A stretch of 64,000 bases of DNA from JADLHS01 sp964553795 (GCA_964553795.1 CAZKMR010000011.1:1-64000), one strand, 5' to 3'; positions 34,624-44,588 are shown, numbered from the stretch's first letter. Numbers and translations: made by a program. The notes: generated by a model from the sequence alone, not told the origin.

Positions 34624-35139
34624 ATGCAAAGCAAAGCCGCCACCGTCCGGCAATATCTGGCCGAACTTTCGCCCGACCGCCGCACCGCCATTGAAGCGGT
34701 GCGCGCCGTGATTCGCCGAAATCTCGACCCGCGCTACGAAGAAGGCATGCAATACGGCATGATCGGTTATTACGTGCCGCACGCCGTTTATCCACCGGGT
34801 TATCATTGCGACCCGAAGCAGCCGCTCCCATTCACCTGCCTCGCCTCCCAGAAGAATTACATGGCCATCTATCTCGGTTGCGTCTATGGCAACTCGGATC
34901 ACGAGAAATGGTTTCGTTCCGCCTGGGCCAAGAGCGGGAAGAAACTCGATATGGGCAAAGCCTGCATCCGCTTCAAAAAACTCGCAGACTTGCCCCTCGA
35001 AATCATCGGCGAATCCATTCGCCGCGTGCCCGCTCGTAAATTCATCGCGTTCTATGAAGCCGCGCTGAAAGCCAACCTCCGTCGGCGCGCGAAAAAACCC
35101 GCCCGCCCGAAGCCGCAAGCCGCCGCGCGCCGTCGTTAA
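34624..35139 (+). CDS. DUF1801 domain-containing protein
   Basis: A 171-residue cytoplasmic protein with a DUF1801-type domain: YLAELSPDRRTAIEAVRAVI, EEGMQYGMIGYYVP and the helix with MGKACIRFKKLADLPLEII. The C-terminus is a strongly basic tail (KKPARPKPQAAARRR), which could bind nucleic acid. I set the start at the ATG 34624 because the preceding open codons carry no homology. Its stop overlaps the convergent GH5 stop by a few bases. Function unknown. Confidence 0.78.
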   Translation: MQSKAATVRQYLAELSPDRRTAIEAVRAVIRRNLDPRYEEGMQYGMIGYYVPHAVYPPGYHCDPKQPLPFTCLASQKNYMAIYLGCVYGNSDHEKWFRSAWAKSGKKLDMGKACIRFKKLADLPLEIIGESIRRVPARKFIAFYEAALKANLRRRAKKPARPKPQAAARRR

Positions 35140-36164
35140 GGCGACTTTGGAATCAGCGCATCGCGAATCGGCGCGACCCATTCTTCCTTCTTCACGTCGT
35201 AGAGAATGAAGTCGCTGTCGAATTGCCAGTAAGCCCAACTCCACCCCCGTGCCTCGGCGGCGCGCGCCACTGCTGCGGTCCACCGCACGCGCGAATCCAT
35301 CGGTCCGCGATCGTAAGCGCCAAATTCTCCCAGGAATATCGGGCGCCCATTCGCCTGGCTCCATTCCGCCGCTTTGTCGAACGCCCGCGCGACGGCCGCG
35401 TGTTCTTCCGGCGTTCCTTGCCAATCAAACCCCAGCTTGTCTTTGCGATCCGTCCAACTCGTGCCCTGATGCGTGAAAGGAAACGGCTCGTAATAGTGAA
35501 TCGTCACAATCAGGTTGCGATCCTGTTCCGGCAATTTCAGTTCTGGCAATCGGTCAATCTGATTCCATTGTCCCGGCCCGATGATCACCGCGCGCGTCGG
35601 ATTGGTTTTGCGAATGATGGCAAGCACTTCGGTGAAATACTCATTCCACAATTCCGGCGTCAGCTTGCCGAACGGCTCGTTCAATATCTCGAAGCAAACC
35701 GTTGCGGGCGCGTTTTGATAATGCGCCGCCACCTGCCGCCAGAAGGCGAGCAACTTATCTTTGTTCGCTTCAGGATCATTGCCCAACGCTTGAAACTCGT
35801 GCAGGTCGAGAATCACCGCCAACTGCTGCGCTTGCGCCGCGTTCACCGCCCAATCCAACACCTCCAACCACGCCGCCTGCAACGCCCAGCCGTTCGTCGC
35901 GTCCATGTGCCGAAACGCATGCAGATTGATCCGCACCGAATCAAATCCCGCCTGCTTGAGCTTCGGGAAATATTCCGCTTTGAACCGCCCGCGCTCCCGC
36001 GCCCGCCAGATGGGATCGTAACCGAGAATGTTCACTCCGCGCCCAAGCTTTTGATTCAAGGCGAATGCATCCAGCGCAGCATTGGTTTGTGTCTCCGCCC
36101 GCAGCGACTGGCAAAGTATTAACGCGACAACCCAAAGGGATACCCAGAGTTTGATGGTCTTCAT
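35136..36164 (-). CDS. Secreted glycoside hydrolase family 5 (cellulase-like)
   Basis: A 342-residue secreted hydrolase. Signal peptide at about residues 1-23 (LWVVALILCQSLRAE). The (beta/alpha)8 barrel has the GH5 catalytic acid/base Glu163 in FEILNEPFG and nucleophile Glu280 in IFLGEFGAYD; INLHAF and DLHEF are flanking conserved strands. There is no carbohydrate-binding module. It probably acts on beta-1,4-glucan or mannan; the exact specificity cannot be read from sequence alone. It suggests a polysaccharide-degrading lifestyle. Confidence 0.9.
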   Translation of the reverse strand: MKTIKLWVSLWVVALILCQSLRAETQTNAALDAFALNQKLGRGVNILGYDPIWRARERGRFKAEYFPKLKQAGFDSVRINLHAFRHMDATNGWALQAAWLEVLDWAVNAAQAQQLAVILDLHEFQALGNDPEANKDKLLAFWRQVAAHYQNAPATVCFEILNEPFGKLTPELWNEYFTEVLAIIRKTNPTRAVIIGPGQWNQIDRLPELKLPEQDRNLIVTIHYYEPFPFTHQGTSWTDRKDKLGFDWQGTPEEHAAVARAFDKAAEWSQANGRPIFLGEFGAYDRGPMDSRVRWTAAVARAAEARGWSWAYWQFDSDFILYDVKKEEWVAPIRDALIPKSP

Positions 36165-36480
36165 AGGGGAGTTCGATATTACCCGCCGCGCCGCACTTGG
36201 CTATTCGCAAAAACTCATGACAAGCAGCGCAGCTAAACAACTCCGTTAGGCTCGAACGGCCAGAAACTACAACCGCCGCGCGGCTGGCTTCGCTGGCGCG
36301 GCCCAGGTCTAAACACCCAACAGAGCGGCGGCTTTAGCCAGGAATCGCCTTCAAATTGGGACACTACCGGGCAAATGCCATTCTTGACGGTTGCCCGCGA
36401 ATTGCTACTCTGCCCGGCCCGTTGTCACGCGGTCATCCAACGCTGGAGTTCGTCGGTTTCAACGGTCGCAACATTACTTT
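36165..36480. other. Intergenic region between GH5 and tig (316 bases)
   Basis: The spacer between the divergent GH5 and tig starts holds a 7-base-stem palindrome (36275-36281 with 36296-36302), the putative tig promoter at 36384-36411, and otherwise nothing I can identify. Confidence 0.6.
36384..36411 (+). promoter_or_regulatory. Putative tig promoter
   Basis: TTGACG at 36384-36389 and TACTCT at 36406-36411, 16 bases apart, about 70 bases upstream of the tig ATG. Confidence 0.4.
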
Positions 36481-37791
36481 ATGAACGTTACAGTCGAGAA
36501 TCTCGCTCCGTGCAAAAAACTCGTTCGCGTCGAACTGGACGCCCAGGCCGTGGACGCCGCTTTTGCCACCATGGAAAAGAATTTCCAGAAGGAAGCCAGC
36601 CTGCCCGGTTTCCGCCCCGGCAAAGCGCCGATTCCCATGGTCGTCAAAAAATACGAGGCGCAGATCAAAGACGAAGTGAAGCGCAAGCTCATCGGGGATG
36701 CTTATCGCGACGCGCTCAAGGAAAAGAACCTCGACGTGCTCGGCTATCCGGACATCGAGGAAATCCAGTTCGGTCGCGGCCAGACATTACAATTCGCCGC
36801 CACCATCGAAACGCCGCCTGAGTTTGAATTGCCGGAATACAAAGGCTTGCCCGTGGAACGCGAAGCCCGGGAAGTCACCGAAGCCGACGTCGTCAAAGCA
36901 CTCGATATGCTGCGCGAACAACGCGCTGACTTCGCCAAAGTGGACCGCGCCCTCGCCAATGGCGACATCGCCGTGGTGAATTATTCCGGCACCAGCGACG
37001 GCAAACCGCTCACCGAATTCGCCCCGACCGCCAAGGGCATCACCCAACAGCAAGGCTTCTGGGTGGAGATGAAACCAGATGCCTTTGTGCCCGGGTTCGC
37101 GGATCAATTGGTTGGCGCCAAAGCCGGTGACAAGCGCACCGTGAACGTCGAGTTCCCCGCGGATTTTGTCACCAAAGAACTGGCCGGGCGCAAAGGGGTT
37201 TACGAGGTAGAAGTCGTCGAAGTGCGCGAGAAAACGTTGCCCGCGCTCGACGACGCGTTCGCCAAGATGTTCGATGCCGAGAGCATGGACAAACTCCGGG
37301 AAGGCGTGCGCAAAGACCTCGAGAACGAGCTGAAATACAAGCAAAGCCGCGACACGCGCGGGCAAATCGTCAAGGCGCTGCTGGGCAAAGTGAATTTTGA
37401 ACTGCCGGAAACCGCGGTCGCCAATGAAACGCGGAATGTGGTTTACAATCTGGTGCAGGAAAATGCCAAGCGCGGCGTGCCGCGCGACCTCATCGAGAAA
37501 GAAAAGGACGCTATTTACTCCGCGGCGGCCAGCAACGCCAAGGAACGCGTGAAGCTCGCTTTCCTCACACAGAAAATTGCCGAGAAAGAAGGCATCAAAG
37601 TTTCGCAGGAAGAAGTATTGCGCCGTGTTCAAACGCTCGCCGCAATGTATCAGATTCCGCCGGACCAGTTTATCAAGGATCTGCAAAAGCGTAATGGTGT
37701 GGTCGAGATTTATGACCAAATCGCCAGCGACAAGGTCATGGAGTTTCTCGAAATCAACGCCGCCGTCACGACCGTCCCGGCGAAAGCCTGA
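36481..37791 (+). CDS. tig: Trigger factor
   Basis: Trigger factor is the ribosome-bound chaperone and peptidyl-prolyl isomerase. The 436-residue product has the ribosome-binding loop (GFRPGKAP, near residues 41-48), the FKBP-like domain (ANGDIAVVNYSG, FVPGFADQLVGAK, YEVEVVEVRE) and the helical C-domain arms. ATG at 36481 is the first codon with homology (MNVTVENLAPCKKL). It leads an operon with ribH (5 bases on) and uvrC, unlike the usual tig-clpP-clpX order. Confidence 0.95.
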   Translation: MNVTVENLAPCKKLVRVELDAQAVDAAFATMEKNFQKEASLPGFRPGKAPIPMVVKKYEAQIKDEVKRKLIGDAYRDALKEKNLDVLGYPDIEEIQFGRGQTLQFAATIETPPEFELPEYKGLPVEREAREVTEADVVKALDMLREQRADFAKVDRALANGDIAVVNYSGTSDGKPLTEFAPTAKGITQQQGFWVEMKPDAFVPGFADQLVGAKAGDKRTVNVEFPADFVTKELAGRKGVYEVEVVEVREKTLPALDDAFAKMFDAESMDKLREGVRKDLENELKYKQSRDTRGQIVKALLGKVNFELPETAVANETRNVVYNLVQENAKRGVPRDLIEKEKDAIYSAAASNAKERVKLAFLTQKIAEKEGIKVSQEEVLRRVQTLAAMYQIPPDQFIKDLQKRNGVVEIYDQIASDKVMEFLEINAAVTTVPAKA

Positions 37792-37796
37792 ACGCC

Positions 37797-38258
37797 ATGC
37801 TGAAGGCGGTGCGGAAAACCAAAGCGACGCCGACCAGCGGTTCTTTCGCCATCGTCGCCTCGCGCTACAATGCCCGCTATGTGGACGGCATGTTGCATGC
37901 CGCCGCGCGCGAATTGAAACGTGCCGGCGCCAAAGTGCAAATCGTGCGCGTTCCCGGCGCGTATGAAATTCCCGTCGTAGCCGCCAAACTTTCGTCCGCC
38001 GCCACCAAACCCGCCGCGATCATTTGTCTGGGCGTAATTTTGCGCGGCGCGACCACGCACGCGCAGCATATCGGCGAAGCCGTCAGCCAAGGCCTGATGC
38101 AAATCCAGTTGCAACACCACGTGCCCGTGATTCACGAAGTGTTGTTGTTGGAGAACAAAGAACAGGCCGAGGCGCGCTGCCTCGACCCGAAACACAATCG
38201 CGGCGTCGAAGCCGCCCAGACCGCGCTGGAAATGGCCCGCGTGATGGCCGCGCTCTAA
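37797..38258 (+). CDS. ribH: 6,7-dimethyl-8-ribityllumazine synthase
   Basis: This enzyme makes the riboflavin precursor from the ribitylamino-uracil and 3,4-dihydroxy-2-butanone phosphate. The 153-residue product has FAIVASRYN, the VPGAYEIPVVA substrate loop, LGVILRGATTHAQHI and the C-terminal NRGVEAAQTALEMARVM. The usual Phe after the catalytic His (GxTxHF) is Ala here, and a His (HAQHI) sits three residues on. Part of the tig-ribH-uvrC operon; no other riboflavin gene is in the window. Confidence 0.93.
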   Translation: MLKAVRKTKATPTSGSFAIVASRYNARYVDGMLHAAARELKRAGAKVQIVRVPGAYEIPVVAAKLSSAATKPAAIICLGVILRGATTHAQHIGEAVSQGLMQIQLQHHVPVIHEVLLLENKEQAEARCLDPKHNRGVEAAQTALEMARVMAAL

Positions 38259-38325
38259 GCACGGCCCGAGCTGCACAAGGCTGGCTCACTTGCCAGCTGC
38301 CGCAATTCGCCCTTACCTTGGCGCT

Positions 38326-40002
38326 GTGCCGGTCACCGATCACATTCGTAAAAAGCTCAGTCAAGTTCCGCACAAACCCGGTGTGTACCTGCACAAAGAC
38401 CGCTTCGGCACGGTGATTTATGTGGGCAAAGCGCGCGACCTCCGCAAACGCGTCAGTCAGTATTTCCATCCGTCCCGCCGCCTGGGCTGGGACTTGAAGT
38501 TCAACGCCCTCGTCGAGGCGATTCAGGATTTTGACGTGCACGTCGTGAAGAGCGAACCGGAAGCGCTCTTACTCGAAAGCAAACTCATCAAGGAATTTCA
38601 CCCACGCTACAACGTCAGTTTTCGCGACGACAAGCGGCACTTGATGGTGAAAGTGAATCTCAACGATCCGATCCCGAATTTCGCGTTCGCGCGCATCAAG
38701 AAAGACGATGGCGCGCGCTACTTCGGGCCGTTCGCCAATTCCGGCGCCGTGCGCAACACGTTGGCGTTGGTGCGCAAGCAGTTCAATCTGCGCGGTTGCC
38801 GGGTGTTCACGCCGGGTGAGGCGGATTACAAACACTGCCTCTACGCGCACCTGAAGTTTTGCACCGCGCCGTGCATCAACAACGTGACGCGCGAGCAATA
38901 TCTCGAGCAGGTCAAAGCTGCGTGCGACTTCCTCGACGGTCAATGTCGCGAGATGAAGGACCAACTCGAAACCGAGATGCGCAAGGCTGCGCAGGCGCAG
39001 GATTACGAGAAAGCGGCGGAACTACGCGACTTGATCAGCGATCTCGAACGCACCACCAAACGCACGGAAAAATTTGTGCGCGTGCCTTATTCCCTGCCGT
39101 TGGCCATCGAGCCGGAACGGGACCTGGTAGAACTGGCCAAAGTCATCGGTCTGCCCGCTCCGCCGCGCCGGATTGAAGGCTTCGATATTTCCAACATCAG
39201 CGGCACGTTCGCCGTCGCGTCGCTCGTGAGTTTCAAGAATGGGCGACCCGACCGCGCGAACTATCGCCGGTTCAAAATCAAAACGGTCACGGGACAGGAC
39301 GACTTCGCCAGCATGGCGGAAGTCATTCGCCGCCGCTATTCGCGCATTTTGAAGGAGGCAAAAGGGGAAGTCCCAACCGAAACGGATTCTGAACCACGCG
39401 ACGAGGGCGGTGAACCCATCGTCCAGGAACTGCAACAGTTGATCAACGAGACGAGCCGGAAAGTGCGCTACGGCGCGAAGCCAAAGGCAGAGTCGCTCAG
39501 TTCCACCACGCCGGGCGCGCTCCCGGATTTGATTTTGATCGATGGTGGCAAAGGCCAACTCAATGCCGCTTGTGCCGAACTCGCAAAGTTGGGTTTGGAA
39601 AAACTTCCCGTCATCGGCTTGGCGAAGGAATTTGAGGAGATTTATCGCCCTGGCGAAAGCCAACCGCTGCGCCTCGGCCTCGATCATCCGGCGGTCAAAT
39701 TATTGCAACGCGTCCGGGATGAATCGCATCGCGTCGCCAATTCCTATAACGCGCAACTGCGCATCCGAAAGATCTCGGAAAGTATTTTAGATGATTTCCC
39801 CGGCATTGGAGAACAGCGCAAGGCGGCGTTGCTGAAAAAATTCGGTTCGGTGCAACGCTTGCGCACCGCGACGTTGGAACAAATCGCCGCTGTGCCGGGT
39901 TTCGGGGGCAAGGCCGCAATCGAGCTGAAAGCATTCCTGGAAGCGCGCTCGAAGGTCGCGGAGCTTAAACCCGAGTTCCCCATAGATCCGGCGCTCGAAT
40001 GA
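38326..40002 (+). CDS. uvrC: Excinuclease ABC subunit C
   Basis: UvrC makes both incisions in nucleotide excision repair. The product has the GIY-YIG domain (PGVYLHKD, VIYVGKARDLRKRVSQYF), the UvrB-binding UVR motif (AQAQDYEKAAELRDLI), the RNase H-like nuclease domain (FDISNISG, LILIDGGKGQL, RDESHRVAN) and the tandem helix-hairpin-helix (FPGIGEQRKAALLKKFG, VPGFGGKAAIELK). About 50 residues (bases 39355-39520) are inserted before LPDLILIDGG. Start uncertain: GTG 38326 is used, TTG 38290 is also open. Confidence 0.95.
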   Translation: MPVTDHIRKKLSQVPHKPGVYLHKDRFGTVIYVGKARDLRKRVSQYFHPSRRLGWDLKFNALVEAIQDFDVHVVKSEPEALLLESKLIKEFHPRYNVSFRDDKRHLMVKVNLNDPIPNFAFARIKKDDGARYFGPFANSGAVRNTLALVRKQFNLRGCRVFTPGEADYKHCLYAHLKFCTAPCINNVTREQYLEQVKAACDFLDGQCREMKDQLETEMRKAAQAQDYEKAAELRDLISDLERTTKRTEKFVRVPYSLPLAIEPERDLVELAKVIGLPAPPRRIEGFDISNISGTFAVASLVSFKNGRPDRANYRRFKIKTVTGQDDFASMAEVIRRRYSRILKEAKGEVPTETDSEPRDEGGEPIVQELQQLINETSRKVRYGAKPKAESLSSTTPGALPDLILIDGGKGQLNAACAELAKLGLEKLPVIGLAKEFEEIYRPGESQPLRLGLDHPAVKLLQRVRDESHRVANSYNAQLRIRKISESILDDFPGIGEQRKAALLKKFGSVQRLRTATLEQIAAVPGFGGKAAIELKAFLEARSKVAELKPEFPIDPALE

Positions 40003-40029
40003 AATCCGCCGCCCCACCAAGAGGCGCGC

Positions 40030-41037
40030 TTACTTCTTGGTGCCGAACATGGACGCGGCCATTTTCATGCCCATCTTCATCATGTCCTGCTGCGCTTTGA
40101 GCGATTTTTGGTAGGATTGAAATTGGTCCGGCGAAAGGATGGTTTGGGCGCGCGCCAAATAGAGCTGGTTCAAGCGATCCTGTTCCTCGAAAAAGAGATT
40201 CACTCGTTCTTCCGTGAACTTGCTGAACATGTCCGGTGAAAAATCATTCTGGTCGCTGAAATCAGTGGTGAATTTGAAATTCTGTCGTTCCTGCGACATG
40301 GCTTGAACCAGCGACGCCTCCTGATCCGCCGTGAGCGCGAAATCCGTTCCGGCGAGTTGATCGCGAAAACCGGAAATGGCCATGCGATCCGGCACGGTCT
40401 TCTCATACGCTTCGTAGGTTGCATAATTTTCCGTACCGAGAAATTGTTTGATCTCGTCTGTGACGGCCTGGGTGCTGTCCTTGATGCGTTGCATCAGTTC
40501 CTGTCGTTGTTCCGGCGTCAAATCGCCACCCATCATTTCAATACCCAAATCCGCACCGACCGCCATTTTCTTCGCCATCAATTCCTTGAAATAATCCGCC
40601 TGCTCGGGCGTGAGCTGCAGGCCTTTGATCAGGTCCGCGTAGTTCTTATCCACCATGCTGGCCAAAACCGTCTTCTGCTGCTGCTTGATCATGTCGCGCA
40701 TTTCCTGGCTCTTGAACATTTCGGAAAGCGGATTGGCGGGTTTGGTGTTGGATCGCACTTCCGCCACGACCTCTTCGATGCGATTGGTCAACGTCAGCGA
40801 GAGTTGGGCGGCAGCCCCGGCGTTGGCGGCGGATTCCGCGAGCGATTTCTCCAACTTCTCGCGTAAGCGCGAGGTTTCCGTGTCGCGCGCCACCAAGTCC
40901 GCTTCCAACGCCGTCACTTGTTGTTGCAAGGTTTCGAGCTTGGCGACGTTTTGATTGGCCTGCCGGGATTTCTGCATCACCAAGCCGCCTAAGGCGACGG
41001 AGACGACGAGCAAAATAACGATGAGCGAGTTTTTCAT
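40030..41037 (-). CDS. Hypothetical membrane-anchored coiled-coil protein
   Basis: A 335-residue protein with an N-terminal anchor (residues about 4-20, LIVILLVVSVALGGLVM), a coiled-coil stretch (about 30-75) and a helical domain with two LTPEQ motifs (QLTPEQADYFKEL, DLTPEQRQELMQR). The LTPEQ/Met-rich style recalls periplasmic chaperone-like proteins such as Spy, but I cannot place it in that family. ATG 41037 has a good Shine-Dalgarno (AAAGG). An 8-base inverted repeat (40015-40022, 40035-40042) spans its 3' end. Confidence 0.6.
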   Translation of the reverse strand: MKNSLIVILLVVSVALGGLVMQKSRQANQNVAKLETLQQQVTALEADLVARDTETSRLREKLEKSLAESAANAGAAAQLSLTLTNRIEEVVAEVRSNTKPANPLSEMFKSQEMRDMIKQQQKTVLASMVDKNYADLIKGLQLTPEQADYFKELMAKKMAVGADLGIEMMGGDLTPEQRQELMQRIKDSTQAVTDEIKQFLGTENYATYEAYEKTVPDRMAISGFRDQLAGTDFALTADQEASLVQAMSQERQNFKFTTDFSDQNDFSPDMFSKFTEERVNLFFEEQDRLNQLYLARAQTILSPDQFQSYQKSLKAQQDMMKMGMKMAASMFGTKK

Positions 41038-41310
41038 AGTTAACCTTTCCATCCCCACAACAACGGATTCGTCCGAACGTTACGGTCAACATTCGAAATG
41101 TTCCGCCGCAGCGCTGACGGGTTGCGGATACGGCTAGAATGATAGGCTCACCCGGAATGTTGGCGATGATTATGTTTCCGCCTTTTTGTAACGGGCGGCG
41201 TCACTGAAGCTAATCTGAGTCACCGCGGGAAAACGCCTCGCGACCTGGATGACTGTGTGCGAATAATGGTCCGCGCGTAACGCCAAACCGGTTGCGCCGG
41301 TTGTAACCTG

Positions 41311-43389
41311 ATGAACCTCCGATTTGTTTTTAAGTCCACCGGACTGGCGATTCTGCTTGGTTTGGAATCCGTTTCAACGCCGGCCCAGATCTTGATGAGT
41401 GGCGGCAACTACACCCAAGACTTCGACTCGTTGGCCACCGGCGGGACGAGCAATCCGTGGGAAAACAACGCGACCCTGCCCGGTTGGTATGCCTCCAAAT
41501 CTGCCGGAGATCCCACGATCACAACTTATCGCGCGGAAAGCGGAACGAGTAACGCCGGCGCGCTCTACAGTTTTGGCGCTGCTGGCGTCAGCAACCTGAC
41601 CGAGCGCGCGCTTGGCTCGATTTCTTCCGCCACTCCGGGCACCATCGCGTTTGGAATCCGTTTTCTCAACGATACCGGCACCACACTCACCAATCTCACG
41701 ATTGGATTCACCGGCGAACAATGGCGCAATGGCGGAAATACTTCCGCTCATGTGCTGGCCTTTTCGTTCCGCGTCAGCGCCGTTCCCATCACCGACTCCG
41801 ACGCCGGCAACAGTGAAGTTTGGAACAACTATTCCAGCCTGGATTTTGTTACGCCGACTGTCGGTTCATCCGCCAGTGCGCTCGACGGCAATGCCACATC
41901 AAATCGTATCGTCATTCCAGCGACGCTCTTGGCTGGCGTTACCGTGGCGCCGGGGCACGAGATTTTTCTGCGTTGGATGGATGTCAACGATGCTGGCAAC
42001 GACCACGGATTCGGCGTTGATGATTTGATGGTGAGTTTTGACACCGGCAATGCGATGCCTGCCGCCCCGGAAATTTCCACGCAGCCTGCGGATCAAAACA
42101 CTTTTGCTGGAGACAACGTCTTGTTCACCGCCGCCGCCAGCGGCCATCCGCTGCCAACCTATCAATGGCAGTTCCAGACCACGAATATTCCCGGCGCCAC
42201 GAGCGCGACGCTGCTATTGATCAATGTCCCGCTGAGCGCCGCCGGTGGTTATCGGGTCATCGCCGCCAATTCGGAAGGTTCGGCGACGAGCGCAGTCGCC
42301 ACGCTCACCGTCACGCCGCCGCCCGCCAACTTTTCCCTGCTCACTTATAATGTGCGCGGCAACGGAGTAACCAACTGGACGACGAATTCGCTGCAGATTC
42401 AGGCCATCGCACGGCAACTGCAATATCTCCAGCCCGACATCATCGCGTTCAACGAGATTCCGTGGGATTATCGGTTTGAAATGAACAACTTTGTGGCGGC
42501 GTTTCTTCCCAGCCATCAAATTGTGATTAGCAGCGGCACGGATGGTTCGCTTTGCAGCGCCATTGCGAGTCGTTATCCCATTACACGCGCCAGCAAATGG
42601 CTGGATGGCGTTGACTTGCGCAGCTTCGGTTACAGCAACGCCAATAATGCGCTGGATAACTTCACCCGCGATCTTTATGAAGCGCAAATCAGCGTACCCG
42701 GTTTTGCCCGCCCGGTGCATGTCTTTACAACACACCTCAAAGCGACGGCTTCGGGCGAATACGAAGAAAACGCCGCCAAGCGCGCCGCTGAAGCCGCGGC
42801 CATCACCAATTTCTTTGCCACAACTTTGTTTGCGCTCTATCCCTACGATCTTTACTTACTCGCGGGCGACCTGAATGCGTCGGACACCAACGAGCTTTGC
42901 ATTCAAAAACTCCTCAGTCCCGTGACCGGCCTGCAAATGACCCTGCCGCGAAATCCCGTGACGGGCAGCATTAACACCTATTCCACCACCTTCGCCAATC
43001 CCAGTTCCCGACTGGATTACATCTTCCCCAATACGTTGTTGTATTCGAACATCAAAACCAGTCTGGTGTTCCGCTCTAGTCTTGTGAGCCCACTGCCGCC
43101 GGAATTGAACAGCAACGACAGCCAAGTGGCGTCGGATCATTATCCCGTGTTGATGGTGTTCAATGATCCGTATAGCCGGACGTTCAAATTATCCGTGGTT
43201 CAATCGAACCTGACCGCGACATTGCACTGGGAATCGGTTTTTGGTCTGGCGTATCGCGTTGAGAGTTCGACCAACCTGACGACGTGGATCACGGAAGCGA
43301 ACAACTTGGTGGCTACGGGAACGAATACGAGCTTCAACGCGAACTTAAATGGCGCCGGGCGGTATTTTCGGGTTCGAAAACTGCCGTAG
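41311..43389 (+). CDS. Secreted Ig-like/endonuclease-exonuclease-phosphatase (EEP) protein
   Basis: A 692-residue secreted protein. Signal peptide at residues 1-26, an N-terminal beta-sandwich region (about 30-245), an Ig-like domain (about 250-335, with SGHPLPTYQWQF) and an EEP-fold domain (about 340-615): LTYNVRG, AFNEIPW, GDLNASD, SRLDYIF and SDHYPVLM carry the metal and catalytic residues. The last 65 or so residues (YRVESSTNLTTW...GRYFRVRKL) resemble the C-terminal domain shared by many verrucomicrobial secreted proteins. Target could be DNA, RNA or phosphoesters. Confidence 0.85.
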   Translation: MNLRFVFKSTGLAILLGLESVSTPAQILMSGGNYTQDFDSLATGGTSNPWENNATLPGWYASKSAGDPTITTYRAESGTSNAGALYSFGAAGVSNLTERALGSISSATPGTIAFGIRFLNDTGTTLTNLTIGFTGEQWRNGGNTSAHVLAFSFRVSAVPITDSDAGNSEVWNNYSSLDFVTPTVGSSASALDGNATSNRIVIPATLLAGVTVAPGHEIFLRWMDVNDAGNDHGFGVDDLMVSFDTGNAMPAAPEISTQPADQNTFAGDNVLFTAAASGHPLPTYQWQFQTTNIPGATSATLLLINVPLSAAGGYRVIAANSEGSATSAVATLTVTPPPANFSLLTYNVRGNGVTNWTTNSLQIQAIARQLQYLQPDIIAFNEIPWDYRFEMNNFVAAFLPSHQIVISSGTDGSLCSAIASRYPITRASKWLDGVDLRSFGYSNANNALDNFTRDLYEAQISVPGFARPVHVFTTHLKATASGEYEENAAKRAAEAAAITNFFATTLFALYPYDLYLLAGDLNASDTNELCIQKLLSPVTGLQMTLPRNPVTGSINTYSTTFANPSSRLDYIFPNTLLYSNIKTSLVFRSSLVSPLPPELNSNDSQVASDHYPVLMVFNDPYSRTFKLSVVQSNLTATLHWESVFGLAYRVESSTNLTTWITEANNLVATGTNTSFNANLNGAGRYFRVRKLP

Positions 43390-43417
43390 AAAAGAAGCGG
43401 GAGGCGGGAACTCAGGC

Positions 43418-44422
43418 TTAGCGCCGCCACCAGCTGGATTTGCTCTTCGGCTTGGGTTGATCGGATTGCGCGTATTGCTGGATGAGCAACTGGCTGCGCG
43501 ATGCTTCCATCGCCATGCGGAACTCGTCGTAGCTCAAGTAGCGATCGGCTGGATTCTTTGCCAACACTTTCACCAGAATATCGCTGGTCACCTGCGTAAT
43601 CTCGGGCACGACCATATTGGGCGGCGTCAAGGGCGTGTGGACATGCGCTGCCACCAATTCCTCCACCGTCGGCGCGTCGAACGGCGGATGCCCGGTCAAG
43701 GCCTGGTAAAGTGTACAGCCCAGGCTGTACATGTCTGACAGGAAGGTTTCCTTCTCGCGTTTGATTTTTTCCGGCGCCACGTAGTAGGGCGTGCCGTCCG
43801 TCACTGAAGCCGATTCCGGTTCAGCTTCGACGCTGCGCGCCAGACCGAAGTCCACCAGCTTCGGCACATTGTCGCTATCGAACAGGATGTTCCCGGGCTT
43901 GATGTCGCGATGCAGTAGATTGTGTTTCAGCGCCAAATCCAGTGCCGACGCGATAGCGACACCGATGTCGAGCACGTGCAATTCCGAAACCCGCGTCTGT
44001 TTCTCAATGCGCCCATCCAGACTGCCGTGATCGGCCAACTCCATCACCAAATAGGCCTGGCCTTCGTAATCATCGAACGAATAAATGTGGATGATGTTGG
44101 TGTGATTCAGCCGGGCGCAGGCGCGGGCTTCCCGGAGGAAACCTTCCATCGCCTCGGCATCCTGCATCTTTTCCTTCTTGATCAGTTTCACCGCCACCAT
44201 GCGCTCCAGGATCGTGTCAAACGCGCGGTAAACCGTCCCGTAACCACCCGAGGCGATGATGCTCCGGAGTTCAAACTGCCGCAGCATCATGGGCATCATG
44301 ATGGGATGACCGCACTTGGAGCACGGAACGGTGGCTAGCGGGGCGAGGTCGCCGGGAATGAAGACTTTCGTGTCACACCATCCACAGGTGACCATCCGTA
44401 ACGGTTTGCTGCTGGCACTCAT
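43418..44422 (-). CDS. Zinc-ribbon Ser/Thr protein kinase (soluble)
   Basis: A 334-residue kinase. It begins with a paired-Cys ribbon (CGWC, CSKC). The kinase domain follows with ASGGYGTVYRA, VAVKLIKK, HRDIKPGNI, DFGLAR and APEKI. It ends in a short basic tail (SKSSWWRR) without membrane segments, so it is cytoplasmic. It lies between unrelated genes and faces the secreted EEP protein tail to tail. It lacks the ten-residue repeat module of the other two kinases. Confidence 0.92.
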   Translation of the reverse strand: MSASSKPLRMVTCGWCDTKVFIPGDLAPLATVPCSKCGHPIMMPMMLRQFELRSIIASGGYGTVYRAFDTILERMVAVKLIKKEKMQDAEAMEGFLREARACARLNHTNIIHIYSFDDYEGQAYLVMELADHGSLDGRIEKQTRVSELHVLDIGVAIASALDLALKHNLLHRDIKPGNILFDSDNVPKLVDFGLARSVEAEPESASVTDGTPYYVAPEKIKREKETFLSDMYSLGCTLYQALTGHPPFDAPTVEELVAAHVHTPLTPPNMVVPEITQVTSDILVKVLAKNPADRYLSYDEFRMAMEASRSQLLIQQYAQSDQPKPKSKSSWWRR

Positions 44423-44588
44423 GCTAAATACGTTCTCCCCGGATCGACCGGCTCGCGGCGGGTCAGGTTCACGGAAATCTCTAATGTCATGTAACCCTTT
44501 CCGGCGCTGGCGTCAATCTGCGCTTGCAGAACCGGCGTTCTGCGTTGAAGCTTTTCCCACGTTGCCGGCCGGGCCGGGAGCACGGAGC

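Noticed and set aside
38279..38298. Hairpin before uvrC as a terminator
   Set aside because: A 6-base stem is present but no T-run follows, and uvrC probably belongs to the upstream operon.
39355..39520. Repeat-derived insertion in uvrC
   Set aside because: The extra residues are charged and helical with no visible palindrome; an ordinary family-specific loop is more likely.
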